64,000 bases of DNA from Impatiens glandulifera (taxonomy: Eukaryota > Streptophyta > Magnoliopsida > Ericales > Balsaminaceae), in contig NC_061864.1 in NCBI RefSeq assembly GCF_907164915.1, positions 14,143,889 to 14,207,888 on the forward strand, in the 5' to 3' direction. Positions 23,349-37,325 of this stretch are shown piece after piece (positions within the stretch are counted from its first letter, which is position 1; the number at the start of each line of letters is the position of its first letter). A model generated the notes under the pieces. That model saw only the letters and a list, made by a program, of their open reading frames with translations, was not told the DNA's origin and made no database searches. The translations under genes were made by a program, and so were the position numbers.

Positions 23349-24005
23349 TTAAACGAATCCATTGTACACAGGTGATGAACATAACTGATAAATTTCAAAT
23401 AAACCGTCCTGTTCTTCCCAACCGTGTGTCAGACTTGACAACTCGCCGCTTATTTCCGCCGCCTTGCCATCAGATTCCGGCGCCGGCGAAATAATCTTCC
23501 TCCTTTTCCTCCGACAAAACCCAGAATCATTTTCCAGAGCATTCCCAATTTCAAGAGGAAAATTCAGAATAGCTTTTCTCCCCCGGAGCTTGAACGCCGC
23601 CTTATCGTAAGCCCTCGCCGCCTCGATCGCCAATTCGTAGGTCCCTAACCAGATTCGTGAACCTCTCCGATTGGGATCTCGAATCTCCGCCGCAAATTTC
23701 CCCCACGGCCTCTTCCTCACTCCTCTGTAATGCCTCCCTTCCCTAGAAACCGCCGGAAGTGGTGGTTGAGGAAGGATGACGTCATTTTCCGGTGTAGAAT
23801 TGAAAGAGATGAGTTTGGAAGTACTAGTTGTTGTTGTTGTTGTTTTTGTTTGTGGGTTGGATTGGAAATGAAGAGATTGAAGCTCGTAGTTGGAGAAATA
23901 CTGATATGAAGATTGAGTTGCCATGGGAGTGAAATCAAATGGGTAATCGTTGAGAAGGTGGTGACTGATAAGATCCAATGCTGAGAGTTCAAGAGAGGAT
24001 GCCAT
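23349..24005 (-). CDS. AP2/ERF transcription factor, group IX (ERF5/ERF105-like)
   Basis: A single-exon protein of 218 residues with one AP2/ERF domain at about 92-149. The domain begins [20 protein letters not shown], contains the WLGTYE core, and has the Ala and Asp residues that mark ERF, not DREB, proteins; such factors bind the GCC box. It follows a poly-Thr tract (encoded by a GTT/TTG microsatellite) and is followed by a basic patch, CRRKRRK, at about 164-170, a likely nuclear signal. The short acidic/aromatic C terminus suits an activator. Position in group IXb is inferred from the domain sequence and from its pairing with the IXa-type gene at 39 kb. Such genes respond rapidly to stress, ethylene and jasmonate; the sequence does not show which signal acts here. 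Confidence 0.95.
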   Translation of the reverse strand: MASSLELSALDLISHHLLNDYPFDFTPMATQSSYQYFSNYELQSLHFQSNPQTKTTTTTTSTSKLISFNSTPENDVILPQPPLPAVSREGRHYRGVRKRPWGKFAAEIRDPNRRGSRIWLGTYELAIEAARAYDKAAFKLRGRKAILNFPLEIGNALENDSGFCRRKRRKIISPAPESDGKAAEISGELSSLTHGWEEQDGLFEIYQLCSSPVYNGFV

Positions 24006-24140
24006 GGAATTAGAATTTTAGAAAGGATTCAAATGAAGTTCATAGTTAATTAATTAATATACAGAAAAGCCATGGAAGAAGAAGAAGGAAGCATTGAGAG
24101 ATATTTATGCAGGGGATGAGAGAGGAAGATCAAACACTAC

Positions 24141-24169
24141 GACGTCATCTATCAACATTTGCTTGCGCA
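24141..24169 (-). promoter_or_regulatory. Promoter motifs shared with the second ERF gene
   Basis: On the minus strand the segment carries TGCGCAAGCAA (24169-24159) and, closer to the gene, TGACGTCG (24148-24141), about 140-165 bases upstream of the ATG. The same 11-base word and a TGACGTCA box occur upstream of the ERF at 39 kb. TGACG boxes are bound by TGA/bZIP factors; the 11-base word is unnamed to me. Confidence 0.5.
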
Positions 24170-24180
24170 CTACTAGCGAG

Positions 24181-25895
24181 CCCCGGAATTTAATGTTAGT
24201 ATTTAAAAATTAAATTATATTATCTCTGCATTTTTTCATTCTATTAATTATTTTTTCATTTATTATTATATATATGATTAATAATATTTTATTTATTTAT
24301 TTATTTTTAGAATATTTTTGTCTTTTTTTTTTTTTGAAATAGGACTAAAATTCACTAATTGATTCTCAAGACTTTTTGTAAAACTTGAAATTCAATTATC
24401 CAAGAGGTAGTCATATTGTGTAGCATGTTTATAGTTTTATTTTTATTTTATTTTCTATTTCATGATTTATAGTATGTTTAAATAATTTTAATCATTTTTT
24501 AATATACTTACATTTAAAATATGAGATAGGGAGAGGGAATTTGGGAATATTTGTTGTCTCTTTAAATGTGGCCAAGTATGGATGTCAACGAGTACTCTAT
24601 TCCGGGTAGTGAAATACTCATCTATAAACTCGAATTTTATATTAAAACTCGACTCAGAACCCGATGAGTATCTCTATTTGTATTATATCCCCGTTTCGTT
24701 GTGTACCCGATCTCTGATGGGTAACCCATTACTCAATTAAAATATAAATTTATATTTATTATTAAATATACTAAATATTAAAAAATAAATAAAATATTAC
24801 TTACTTGCATTGCATAGTTAATTGTAGAAGTTGAAAAATATAACAAGTTTGTTGTTATTAAATATTGGAGTTCAACCAAAACTAAAATGAAAAAAGTTAA
24901 CAAAAACTAGAGAAAGTGAAGAAAGTTAAATTGAAAAGTGAGTAGAGAGTAAAAAAAATTTTGTTATAAAAAATGTGAAGATTAAGAGTTATGCGGAAGA
25001 TAAATTAAAATGATGTTGAAACGGATGGTAAGTACAGATAGAGTGAGCTTGAAAAAAATTAAAATGGATTTAAACTTTTTTTGATAGTGTTGAATAAAAT
25101 AATAAAAAAATTATAAATATAACTAGAGATGAACATGGATTTAACCTTATAAAAGAAAATAATGAATAAAAGTGAAAAAAATTAATAATCCATGTCACTT
25201 TTCTACTATAAGAAAATATTTATTTTGTTTTTGTTAAACATTTCTCAGTCCTAACATAGACTCATTCTGAAAAAGAGTTATTCATATTAAAAAATATATG
25301 TTATAAAACCGAAATAAATTTAATAAAGCAAAATTTTAATTAAATTTTTATAATTTAATCAAATAAGTGGTCGTACCAACATTTTAAATATAATTATAAC
25401 AATAAATATAATTATAACAAGACATTTGTTATTAAATAAGAATGAATAGAATAATAATTAATTATCATAAAAAATAATTAATTTTTATTGAAAAACTTTT
25501 AACATATGTTTTTATTTTATGTGAGATTCATACATGTTATCATTAAGTCGGATTTATAGAAAAATAAAAAAAAAATATTTGGGATTCACTCAAAAAAATA
25601 AAATAAATAAATAATATGTAACTATAAAGAATCATAAGATATAATTTAAGAAAAAAGTCAAAATAACTATTATATAAATAATAATAATAGTATTATTTTT
25701 GAAAAAGTTTTAAAAAAAATTGGAATATACTTTAATATTAATTATTTATTATAAATATGATTTAAATATAAAGAAAATAAATAAATTTTAAAAATAAAAA
25801 TACCCATAAATTATAAAAATACTAAAACTCATGTCAAACCAATTCAAAAACATAATTATAATTAAAATTAAAATAATCATTCAAATCAAAAGAAA

Positions 25896-25926
<31 letters not shown>

Positions 25927-26180
25927 ACTCACTCTTTTCTTGCCCTTTCTCCAACAATACTTAAGCACCTTTAATGCATACTCAACTGCCTTCCTATAAA
26001 TTGTAGTATATAAATTTTTTTATAAATGAGCTAGGTACCTCATCCCTTATCTCTATCCGTCCCTGGTATATGTAACTTAATAATATAAAATTAAAAAAAT
26101 ATCTTTATCCGTCCCTGGTATAGGTAATTTAATAATATAAAATTAAAAAAATATTATGATAACATTTTTATTTATTCACA
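24181..26180. other. AT-rich intergenic DNA with repeat scraps
   Basis: No gene. A block at about 24580-24745 has 'aacccgatgagtatc'-type words typical of old plant transposons. A 52-bp tandem duplication with the word 'atccgtccctggtata' lies at about 26045-26155, and a TA run at 25894-25925. Confidence 0.5.
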
Positions 26181-26640
26181 TATATATTCAAATTAATCAA
26201 AACTTTCGACACCACAATCAAAATGTTTTAAAAATTAAACATAATTATATATACAAATTAGTTAGTTAAAAAGTATAACTTATACTCGGCAATCCGGACA
26301 CTTTAAAAATTAAACATCATTATATAGTTAAAAAGTTGAACTTATATTCTTAAAAAGTCTCGCGTTCATCAAATTTGGTGTTGAATTTAATATATAAAGT
26401 CTTATTAGTCTAGTTGGTTAAAATGTTGTACATATTTTTGTTAGGTTGCGAGTTTGAAACATACATATAACATTTTTAATTTTATTTTTAACAATTTTAA
26501 ATTTATGGGCGGGTCAACTCACAATCCAACCAAACTATCCATTTACTTTCAAATATATATATTCAAATTAACCACAGTTCTCGACCCGGTAATCCGAACA
26601 CTTTGAAAATTAAGCATCATTATATATATAGATTTGTAAT
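26180..26640 (+). repeat. Dispersed repeat with tRNA-like boxes, plus orientation
   Basis: Contains a box-A-like 'tagtctagttggttaaaatg' (26407-26426) and a box-B-like 'gcgagtttgaaac' (about 26448-26460), at the spacing seen in tRNA-derived SINEs. It then runs on into 'atgggcgggtcaactcac'. Reverse-oriented copies occupy 27385-28135. No full tRNA fold can be drawn. Confidence 0.5.
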
Positions 26641-26984
26641 GATGTGGTATTTAAAAAGTCATTTTAAACTTTAATATATATATATATATTTAATATTAAT
26701 ATTAATATTAATATTTCGGAAATCGGGTATCGGTTATCAGGTTTGGGTTATGCACACTCCAATTCCCGACTCCGAATCCAATCGAGTAATTATTTTCACT
26801 CTCCATCTCCGACCCCAATTTAAAATATTCAAACCCGACCATCAGGTACCCACGAATATCAGGTATACGGGTACATATTACCATCATTATGGAAAAAAGA
26901 CTGAGGCATCATTTAAAATTAGTTTATTTTAAAAACTTCTGTAGGGTCTACATACATTTTTTATGTAATTTTTTTTTTTATATT

Positions 26985-27180
26985 TTTTGAAGGATAACTC
27001 AAACTTTGGCATACCAAGGGGATATCAGATCCTTGCCGAAAGACAAAGTGAGAAAAAATGACATGACCTGAAAAATGTAAAAAATATGAAGAAAAGAAGA
27101 GATAAATTATTTTATTTTCCAACCAATCAAATTATACGTCACGTCATTCTCTCCCTATATTTCTCTTAATATAGAAGGGG
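26985..27180. other. Possible diverged MITE
   Basis: Loosely inverted 'aatgacatgacctg' and 'acgtcacgtcattctc' suggest a transposon remnant in the style of the element at 1917-2117, but no target duplication is visible. Confidence 0.25.
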
Positions 27181-27351
27181 ATTAGGTGTACCACTAAATC
27201 CTCTCGTTTGAAGATTTTTGCTTTTGTGGTACATGAGAGAGTTTATACTCTGGTACAACCGATCATCTCTCTTCTTAATTATATATGAGTAATGACAGAG
27301 AGCAAACAATACGTAGAAATTATAAGTGATTGGATTTGAAAAAGAAATTAC

Positions 27352-27356
<5 letters not shown>

Positions 27357-27384
<28 letters not shown>

Positions 27385-27562
27385 ATGATACTTAATTTCA
27401 AAGTGTCCAGATTGTCGGGTCAAGAGTTATGATCAATTTGGATATATATGTAAGAGTAATGAATACTTCAACCAACTAGGTTAATAAGACTTAATATTTT
27501 AAATTCAATACCATATTTGATGAACGCGAAACATTTTTAACAATATAAGTTTAACTTTTTAA

Positions 27563-27610
<48 letters not shown>

Positions 27611-27905
27611 GATGCTTAATTTCAAAGTGTCTGAATTGTCGAGTTGAGAGCTGTGGTTAATTTGAATATATATGTGAGAGTAAATGGATATTAGGGTCAG
27701 ATTGTGAGTTGACCCGCCCATAAATTTAAAACGCTTAAAAATAAAATTAAAAAAACTATATGTATGTTTCAAATTTGTAACATAACAAAATAAATACAAC
27801 CCTTTAACATATAGGCTAATAAAACTTTATATTTTAAATTCAAAACCAAATTTGATGAACGTAGAACATTCTTAACAATATATATAAGTTCAACTTTTTA
27901 ACTAA

Positions 27906-27946
<41 letters not shown>

Positions 27947-28140
27947 ATAATGCTTAACTTTAAAGTGTCCGGATTACCAGGTCGAAAACTGTGTTTAATT
28001 TAAATATATATGTGAGAGTAAAAGGATATTTGTGTCAAATTTTGGGTTGACCCGTTCATAAACTTAAAACGATTACAAATAAATTTAAAATTATTATATG
28101 TATGTTTTGAACTTATAATTTAATAAAAACAAGTATAATT
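27357..28140 (-). repeat. Three reverse-oriented copies of the SINE-like repeat separated by TA tracts
   Basis: Each copy begins after a TA run (27357-27383, 27568-27608, 27907-27942) with 'atgatgcttaatttcaaagt' or a close variant and continues towards 'gacccgcccataaattt'. Between copies is 'gatgaacgcgaaacattttt' or a variant. They are reverse complements of 26180-26640, including a box-A-like 'aaccaactaggttaata' on the plus strand. The tandem arrangement is unusual for a retroposon and suggests expansion together with the TA tracts. Confidence 0.6.
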
Positions 28141-28424
28141 TAACAAACCTAATTAATAATAAATCTAATTAAATAAAATTAATAATTCAAAATTTATTTA
28201 AAATAATAATAAAAAAATCAACATTAATAGTATAATAATAATTCATTCATTTATAATAAACTTTAGTGAAAAATTAATAAATTTTAAAAATAAATATTTA
28301 ATTTAAATATATGAAAATAATAAGTATTTATTATATATTTAAAAAATATAAATATTATATAAATATTTTAATTTTTAGTCATATAAATTATATAGGTATA
28401 TATAAAATTATAAATATAAATCAA

Positions 28425-28510
28425 CAATCTTAAGTGATCTAGTGATTGAAGTGTTCATGCTACATAATGGAGAACATGGTTCAAATTCCGTTAGGCACAA
28501 TTTCTAAACT
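28425..28510 (+). repeat. tRNA-like (SINE-type) remnant
   Basis: 'agtgatctagtgattgaagt' followed at SINE spacing by 'ggttcaaattcc' resembles Pol III boxes A and B. No complete tRNA fold is seen. Confidence 0.4.
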
Positions 28511-28599
28511 ATTCAAAACATTGATAGTTAATATGTGAAATAAAAACGTTGGTTTATCGAAGTGAAAAAATAGTTGGATGCGAATGATATTTGTTAAAA

Positions 28600-30010
28600 T
28601 TTGCGATAAAATTGGTGGATGGATAAATGACATTCACAAAATTAGAGGTTGATTAGGATGGTTGGTTAAAATATGCGATAAAATTAGTGGTTGGGTAAAT
28701 GACCTTCACGATATGGAAGAAGATGATTTGTTGTTTGTTGATTTGACCGAAGTAAAAGTGTAAGGTCATAAGATTAAAAGTCAATTGAAGTGGATAAAAA
28801 TATGGAATGAGATGGTTGGTTAGTCGAAATGAGTATATCACATGATGAAAGGTCAATTGAGGTGGATAAAAATATGGAATGAGATGATTAGTTAGTTGAA
28901 GTGAGTATGACACACGATGAGAGGTCGATTGGGGATTGATGTGCCAAAATGAGGGTAAATAGATTGGTAATGTACCAAAATGAAAGTTTAAGGTCACAGT
29001 ATAAGATGTCCGATTAATGTGGATAAATGTGAAATGAGATGGGCTGGTTAGTCGAAGTGAGGATAAGTAAGTCGAGTTGTTTATTATAAAATATGTGAGG
29101 AGATGGATTGTTTGACCGAAATGAATGTAAAGTCTCGAAATGAGTGGTCGATTGAGATTAGTGGGATAAAAATGTGGAATGAGATTTTGGTTAATCGAAA
29201 TAAGTAAGGTCACGCTATGAGAGGTCGACTAGGGGTTGATGAGTCAAAGTGATGATAAAAGAGATTGTTAATGTTGGAGATAGTTGATTTAATCGAAATG
29301 AAATTGTGTAAGGTCACACAATATGAGAGGTTGTCGATTAGGGGATTGATGGGTCAAAGTGAGGGTAAAAGAGATTGTTAATATTGTTGGATATGGTTAA
29401 TTTGACTGAAATTAAATTGTGTAAGGTCACACAATATGAGAAGTTGATTATGCTGTGGATAAATGTGTAATGAGATGACTAGTTATCCGAAATGGGGATA
29501 AGAAAGTCAAGTTGAATATTGTAAAATATGTGAGAAAATGAGTTGTTTGATGAAGTGAAAGTAAAGTCTTTGAGAGAATAAAGGTCGATTGTGATTGTTG
29601 GATAAATATGGAATGAAATATTTTTTTATTAGTCGAACTGAAAGTAAGGTAAACAGATAGAAGTCGATTGAGAAATAAATTAATATTGGTGATTAAAATA
29701 TGCGAGAAGATTAGTTGTTTGACCGAAGTAAAAGTTAAGGTCACGAGATGAAAAGTCCAATTTGAATTGGGTGATAAATGTGAAATGAGATGGTTGGTCA
29801 GTCCGAGTGTTTTAAGATTACGAGATGAGAAGTCGATTGAGCATTGATAGGCTAAAGTTAGGGTAAACAAGAGTTTGGTATTATTTGAGATTTTTGATTT
29901 GATCAAAGTGAAAATATAAGGTCACGAGATAAGAGGTTTATTGGGAAAAAATATGTGATGAGATATGTGAGAAGATGAGTTGTTTAACCGAAGTGAATAA
30001 AATGTGGAAT
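28600..30010. repeat. Long degenerate satellite-like array
   Basis: About 1.4 kb of imperfect repeats built from 'gagatggttggttagtcgaa', 'taaggtcacgagatgagagg' and 'tcgattgaggattgatggg'. Units are roughly 80-120 bp and vary in length. The minus-strand frames at 28653-29213 and 29448-29906 are open only because the repeat phrases are repeatedly free of stops (recurring NHLIPYFYP), so they are not genes. It is related to the array at 441-1150. Confidence 0.7.
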
Positions 30011-30357
30011 GATAGTGTTTTTATTTTTATTTTAATGTATTATTCGTGATTTATTAAGAATTTTAAACATTGAAATACATATTTTTATAATTATTTTTAT
30101 TAATTTTTTTGTTTATATTTTAACCGTGTGCGAGGTTTAAGTTCAATTTGTCATATCATTCTCGACGACACAAAATTATCACTATTTATCCTTACTCATA
30201 TATATATATATACATATATTATTTTCATATAATTAATTAATATTATTTAAATAAATTAAAATAAATTCATCCCATATATTATAATCAATCATTATATAAT
30301 AATCTAAATTTCATTATTATATAATATTATAATGTAATTATTAAATAAATAAAATTA

Positions 30358-30445
30358 ACTAAGGTAACCAGATGTAAGAGTCGGCTTAAGTAATCAAAAT
30401 GTCACGAGTTCGATTTTATCTGAGAGCGCTTTGCGTTGAAGTTGA
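30358..30445 (+). repeat. tRNA-like (SINE-type) remnant
   Basis: 'taagagtcggcttaagtaat' and then 'cacgagttcgatttta' resemble boxes A and B at SINE spacing. This is a relic only. Confidence 0.35.
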
Positions 30446-33400
30446 GACTATGATTGGGTGTCATGCTAGTTCTCTTTAATTCAAAAATAATTATAAAAAA
30501 AAAAAGCAAACTCTTATCTTTATTTTTAATAAAAAAAGAACACATTTTTATTTTATTTTATGCTATATTATTATACCAATTAACATACTAAAAATAAAAA
30601 AATATATATATTTTTTGTTTTTTTCAAAGAAAACATATTCATAACTTTTATTCTTTTATATTTTATATCTCAACTTATCTCTCTCTCACCCCTTCTAAGT
30701 TCTAACTAAAGCGTGAGCAAAGAAATAAAACTAATCTTAGTAAACCTAAACAAAATTACTCAATATTAATACAATACTAATAATACTAATGAGTTTAATA
30801 ACTCTTTAGACCATTTCCAACCAAAAAATCCATTTTCAAACTTATTTTTGATGTAAATGTTACATCAAATCGTAGTTCTTCTCCATCCGAAAACCTATTT
30901 CAAACCCAAAAAAATATTCTTATAATATTTTTCTTATGTCAACTTTTATAATTTTTTAATATCACCTATATATTTTTCAATGTTATAAATTATATCATAA
31001 TATTTTAATATCACCTTATTATTTTAAATTTGATTATAAATTAATTATAAAAATTTAATAATACACAAAAATAAATATTAGAAAAAAATACTGTACAAAA
31101 TAATACTGTTTGATAAAAAAATATTATTAAAAAAAATATTCTTCATTATTATAATTTTTTAATATTATTATAATTTTTTTTAAAACATTATAATAGTTTT
31201 TTTGAACATTATTATTAATTTTAAACATTATTATAAATTTACGTTATATAAATAAATTAAAATAATAAATTATATAAATAAATTAAATAAATAAGTTTAA
31301 TCTATAAAATATACATAAACTAAGTTTAAGGGTTGAATTTAAAAATTTTTTTTTTGCGATTCTGAACAGTACAAATTTGCGTTTGCAAGAGAAAATGCTA
31401 AAAAAATCATTTTGGGTTTAAGAATGGGTATCTGTTGAAAGGAAAAATGGCTAAAACTTATTTTGAGTTTAGGTATGAAATATGGTTGGAGATGGTCTTA
31501 TAAAAAAATATTAATTTTATTTTAAAATATTTTAAATTCAAGGGAAAGATTTGATCAAGAAGCATGAGTTATAAGCATGAGTTATATTATCTTAATATAT
31601 ATAAAAAAAAAGTAAAATTTGTTTTATCTATCAACTATTATTTACCACTTATTTGGGCAGAAATTTGCTATTTTATTTATTCTATCATCATTTTTATAAT
31701 TTTTATTTATCTTATACCATGTTCATGATATAAAACGATCATTCAATACACAAATTAATGAATGTAATCACATTCAAAATAAAATAGAAAAATTACAATA
31801 TATTTGATAGATTATTCATTTCATTAAATATATTTTTAAATTGACTATTAATAAAATAACATATTATGCCACTTGAATACTAAGTTATTTTTTTAAAATT
31901 AATTAATTATAAGTGAAAAATGAATCCAAATAAAGTTTTTAAGAATATATTTACATATCAACTAAAACAATTAAACAAAGTCAGTTTATAATCATTCTTA
32001 CAAATTATAAAAAGAAAATCACTTTCATAAGTTTTGGTTTTTAGATAAAAACCTTTATAGGATACACTATTAATTATATATTTTTGTAGCTAGAGTAAAT
32101 ATGTACCTTTTAATTCACTTTGCTGATTTTCAAAATATTTTCTTGAAATTGTTACATTGTGCATCATCATGAAGGATATATGCTATAGGGATCATGTCAG
32201 TTAAGATAGAAATGTGATATGACCTTTTAAGTTTTTTATTTTATTTTTTTAATTAAATTCATTATTTTTTTTTATCAAATTTAGAAAAAAAAATGATAAA
32301 ACATACATTTATTCACTCTATCTAAAATTTTTCTATCTAAAATTTTTCTTTTCATTTTTCTATCCCATTTTTTTTCAAATCGACCTAAACTCTAGTTTTC
32401 TTGATCTAGTTCAAGTTAACAAATTTATGTGATAGTTCATAATTGGACCCATATATGTGTATGAAAGCCTTTGCTATAATGGTATATATTACATGCTTAA
32501 TATTTAAGTATCATGTTGCTTTCTTTTGTTTATATATGATTTTTTTTCTAATAAAAATAATTTGAGAAAGAATGTAAAGTTTTCACACGTGCTGTCCTAT
32601 TTCTCAACTATTTATATATAGTTTGCCATCACTTGATAATGTTGAAAGTGGACATATTTTACCTTATAATATTAGTGATTAAATAAATAAATGGAAATAT
32701 AAGAGAGAATGATCAAGAAAAATAATGAAAATGACCATCAAATTAATAGTCAACTAAACATGCGAATCATTGATTGGATTGCCTCATGAGTTATGATCAA
32801 TTAATTAATTATAGTAGTTGAGAAAATTATTTATTAATAATAGTTTACAAACCCTCATGTGAAAAAAAAAATTGTAGAAAAAAGGGAATAATATAATATA
32901 TATTTCTTTTGATAAGGTAAGAACAAGGGTGCAGGAATTCAAGAATGAGGGTTGTTGGCTAATGTGAAAATAAGGAAATATTAACTAATAAAGTTGAAAA
33001 TTATTTGTAGATATTTAATTTTAAATTAGAGAAAAGAAGCTAATAGAAAAATATCCATAAAAAACTACCATTTGCAAAACCTGTGAGTAAATGCAATTGG
33101 AAACATTCACTAATGAAAATTAAAATGGTTTACTATTTTTGTTTCTGTTTTTGTTGATATGGCATAATCAAATATATATAATGAAGAAACAACTTACACA
33201 CACAAAAAAAAACATCATTTTACATATTTAATATTTATGGGACAAATGATTCTAAAAAATATATTGGGAAAACATAACTTTTATAAGTAAATCTTATTTT
33301 TAACCATAATGTATATTAGATAATTTTTTCTTTTTCCTATTTTTTAAATTTAATATATATATATTTTTAAATTTAGCAAAATGTATGACGTTCTTATTAT

Positions 33401-36400
33401 TAAAACATAGTTACTTTATTATTTATAATATTTTAAAATATTAAGAATATAAATTTTTTAAATTGTTTTTTTTTTCAGAAAAATTAAGTCAGATCAAAAT
33501 AACAAAACTAAATCACATTTTCCATTAAATATACATTTTCCATATATTTTTAAGTGAAAACTCAATGTTATTCAACCTATATATACAAAATTAAATTAAA
33601 ATTATAATAAAAATATGACGTGATTATAATTTTTTTTTTAATTTAATTCATTATTTGTTTCTTATTATAAAAAAACAAAATTCATCCCATCATTTTATTT
33701 ATAATTTTTACTTTAAATTATATTTTTAAGACCACCTCATTTTTTTCTAAACCACCTTCAAATAAAATTAATGAACTGGATTAATTAGCAATATAAGAAT
33801 AACTATCATGAATCTCTTTCTCATCAAACCAAATCAATTTTATTATTATCTTTAATTACAATCTTGATTCTAGTATTATGTAGGACCTAGTTTGACGGCA
33901 ACTTATCTTTTATTTTTGTGTTAAATGTTAAAATGTAATTAATAGTTTTGTCTTGATTCCCACTTAAATATTGATCAAATTTGAGTAATTTTTTCTTTAA
34001 TCCAGCATCAAACTATGGGTGCACAAATTTTCTTACTTTCCATTTTAATTTTTTTTTTATAGATTTGAAAAAAAAAGAATTAGGTTGGATCTATTTCTGG
34101 GAGGACCCTCAACAAAAGTTTATCTATAAATCAGAATGAAACTATTATCAACTCCTTACCCAAACAATTATCAAACAATTAAGTTACAAATTAATACTTA
34201 AATCAAATTAACCCACTTAGGGAGAAAGAAAGAAAAAAGATTTATATGTGAAAAAAAAACAAGTTGATTAACCCTATTCACATTTTAAGAGCTTAATTAT
34301 TCAAAATCAATCAAGAGCTATAACCCCAATCATACAAGCACATATAAACCTCAAATTTTCAAAAGTTACCAAATAAATTTAAAAAAGAAAACCTCATATA
34401 TTCAAAGCTTGACCTTTTGACATGGATGAGTCTTCAGGTTATTAAAAAGGTTTTCCAAGCAGCCATGTTATTTGAATAACTGTCTGTGTATAAGACAAAG
34501 TAGTATAATCCCATATTCCCATTTCAATTCTATATCTATCACATTTGTCAATGGTGTGTGCATATATATTATAATCCTATTTAATGAGAGTGATTTTATT
34601 AGTTTGAACTAATCTTTTAAACAAGCTAGTCGCTAAAAAAATTGAGAACAAATAAAAATAGAATAACAAAGCATCAAGAAAAATGTTTAATTCTTAGTCT
34701 ATTCTTCATGTTTTTATCCTCAATCTAATCTAATGAAAATTGTTTAGCGCAACAAAATTTGTCCATTGCACGGAGTTTGCGAGATCATATCTATATGTCT
34801 AAATATGTAATTGTAGATTGTTTAGAGACGTTATATTTTATATGTTTTTTCTTATGTTTACTAAACAATTTGTAATTTTATGTGAACCGCTAACTTGTTG
34901 AACCCGAAAAACACAACCCTAGTCAATCCAAGCATCCTAAATTCCTCAATTCACATCTAACATGGCCCAAGTATAACTGTATGTTTGTTATCACAGAAAC
35001 CAAAGCCCAAAATTCTTTCACCATTATTGGGCAGTGGAGCAATAAGTGAGGCTTGTTTCTTTAACCGTCTGGACTTGGTCTTTTGAGGAAAGTTTGAGTC
35101 TGAGCATGTTTGCCGAGACTCGAAAAATGGTAAACTAAGTCTGAGCATGAGAGAAATCTCTTTGTAAGTAAAGTGAATCATCTATTAACAATATTGATAA
35201 GGATACTATTATGAATTGCACTACACTGATAAAGACCATATTATATGAAAATTTGTGATTTCAAACCTCCATAAAACTATTTACTTCATTATAGTTATCG
35301 ACTAAATATTTTTTTTTAAAACGGTAAAATTCTCAAAAGTGAGATGTTTATGATTAAAGGATGACAATGAACGGACCTTAAAATATCTGATTAATAACAT
35401 TCACACAACAAATGTTACAAACTAAAAGATTTGATTAATAACATTCACACAACAAATGTTACAAACTAAAAGATTACAGTCAATATAAGCTCATAATTAT
35501 TACAGTTAGAGTGTTTATTTTCATGTAAGCTTACTGCGTCATGTGACATTCTTCCCCTGCCCTTTTCCCTTGCGATGAAAAGAGATTGAATTGAAGAAGA
35601 TGATGAATCTTGTTTATTCTAATTGTGTAATCGTTCTTTGAACGAACCCATGCTAATCTAATAGAAAATATTTTTTTTTTCAGAATTTCAGGATTCTTAT
35701 TTTTGTTATGCCCCTCCCACCGTGACTACTTTTGTCATTTTTCATTTAAGACATTATAAGTGAAAATTGAACTCGTGACATTTATTATTTTAAGAGTAAT
35801 TTTGTCATTTGAGATACCTTGTGGTTTCTATGCCTCCTATAATTAATTGACATAAAAAAATAAATATTTCACATTATAAATATTAATTTTTCATAAATGA
35901 AAATAAATATATTAACTAAAAAAGGTTTTTGTCTTCCCTTAAAAATGTTGTAGCATATGTTTGACTCTGTCCCAAATTACTGGCGTTCGAATCTGTATGT
36001 TTTTCAGGTTAAAAGTTAAGTTTAGTTATTGTCAGCTTATAAGATGAAAATTTGAGATATTTTTTTCAATCTCTTTGAAAATATTTTAAAATGTGTCTTC
36101 AACTATCATGTGATAATTTTTTTATTAAGAATTATTTTCATTATTTTTAATTTAAAGTGAAAAACGAAAAAAACTACCACCTGATGAACAATATCATCCC
36201 AAGCCAAATAGAGAAAGTTAAAACTATTTATTAACATAAATGGAATATCATAACCACAAAATCATAAATTTAAACCTTTGTGACCATTTAAAAATAAATA
36301 AGTATCAAGGCAAGGAAAACTTGACAAGAGCCCGAAAAAAGCCTTATTGACTTTGAAATCGCATCATATCATATATCATATATACAGAGTAAGTCGATCT

Positions 36401-36850
36401 AAGGTTTACGAAAGAAGGTAAAGGAAAAGAAAATGATGAAAACGTCATAGATATATATTGATTCTTGAATTATTCTCAAATAACATGTGACTAAACTTTT
36501 ATATAATAAACTGCCTGTTATAGACTTTATAAATCGACATACATGACATAAAATTATATAACATAAAAGTTATAAATGTGAGCAAATCAAAATACAAATG
36601 AAAGTCATAAGTTCTATTATTATAATTATATTAAATAGAAATGGTCGGGTGGATGGGCCTTGTTAATTTGATGGCTTTGCAAGTTGAAGCTAAATGTTGA
36701 TAATTGGGCAGGTCCACTCAAACTAAAAAATGATTATTTTCATTGTCACGGATTATAATTATGAAAGACAAAAATATTAAATGCAATTTATTTTAAGGTA
36801 ACACCTTTAACCTTTAGAGGGGCATCCTATAAAACCCTAGTCTCCCTATC
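30446..36850. other. AT-rich intergenic DNA
   Basis: About 6.4 kb without a supported gene. A 44-bp perfect tandem duplication with 'aacattcacacaacaaatg' lies at about 35388-35475. The minus-strand frame at 34957-35181 (74 codons, with KTKSRRLKKQASLIAPLP) has ordinary codon content but no recognisable domain or start context; I leave it as an unexplained remnant. Confidence 0.45.
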
Positions 36851-36854
36851 CCAT

Positions 36855-37325
36855 TTAGAGATAGCAACAGGGCGGTTCGGACTCGTTTTATTTCGACGAT
36901 TTTTTTAATAATATCCCGCCTCATTCGGTTTTGTTCGGTTTAGAGGAAATTACACGGGGCACCTTTAATAAAATATATTTTTTTTTAAAATAAATTATAA
37001 AATAATATTATATAAACGAATTTTTTAATATAATATCCGAAGAATTCTACACGGCCGTGTATATATTATAATATATTGAAATTTTATATTATTATAAAGA
37101 AATAAACTTATCATTCTTATAAAATATGGTGAATAAATAAATATATTGGTGATTTAATTATGTTTTATATGTTCGGGGCATAATCGGAGTGAGATCGGAG
37201 CGGGGCGGAAGACACAAATACCATCTCCGTTCCATCCCCGTTCGGTTTTGGGGAAAAGTCATACCAAACAGGACAAATCGGTTTGATATTTACGGGACGG
37301 TTTCAAATTACAATTCTTAATCCCA
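36855..37325. repeat. Degraded GC-richer repeat, probable non-autonomous transposon
   Basis: The two ends are GC-richer ('gggcggttcggactcg' and 'ccgttcggttttgggga', 'acgggacggtttc') around an AT-rich centre. This style is common in old plant DNA transposons. The boundaries and family are not clear. Confidence 0.3.

Noticed and set aside
28653..29906. Two long minus-strand open frames (186 and 152 codons)
   Set aside because: They consist of recurring NHLIPYFYP-like phrases from the degenerate satellite array and have no gene structure.
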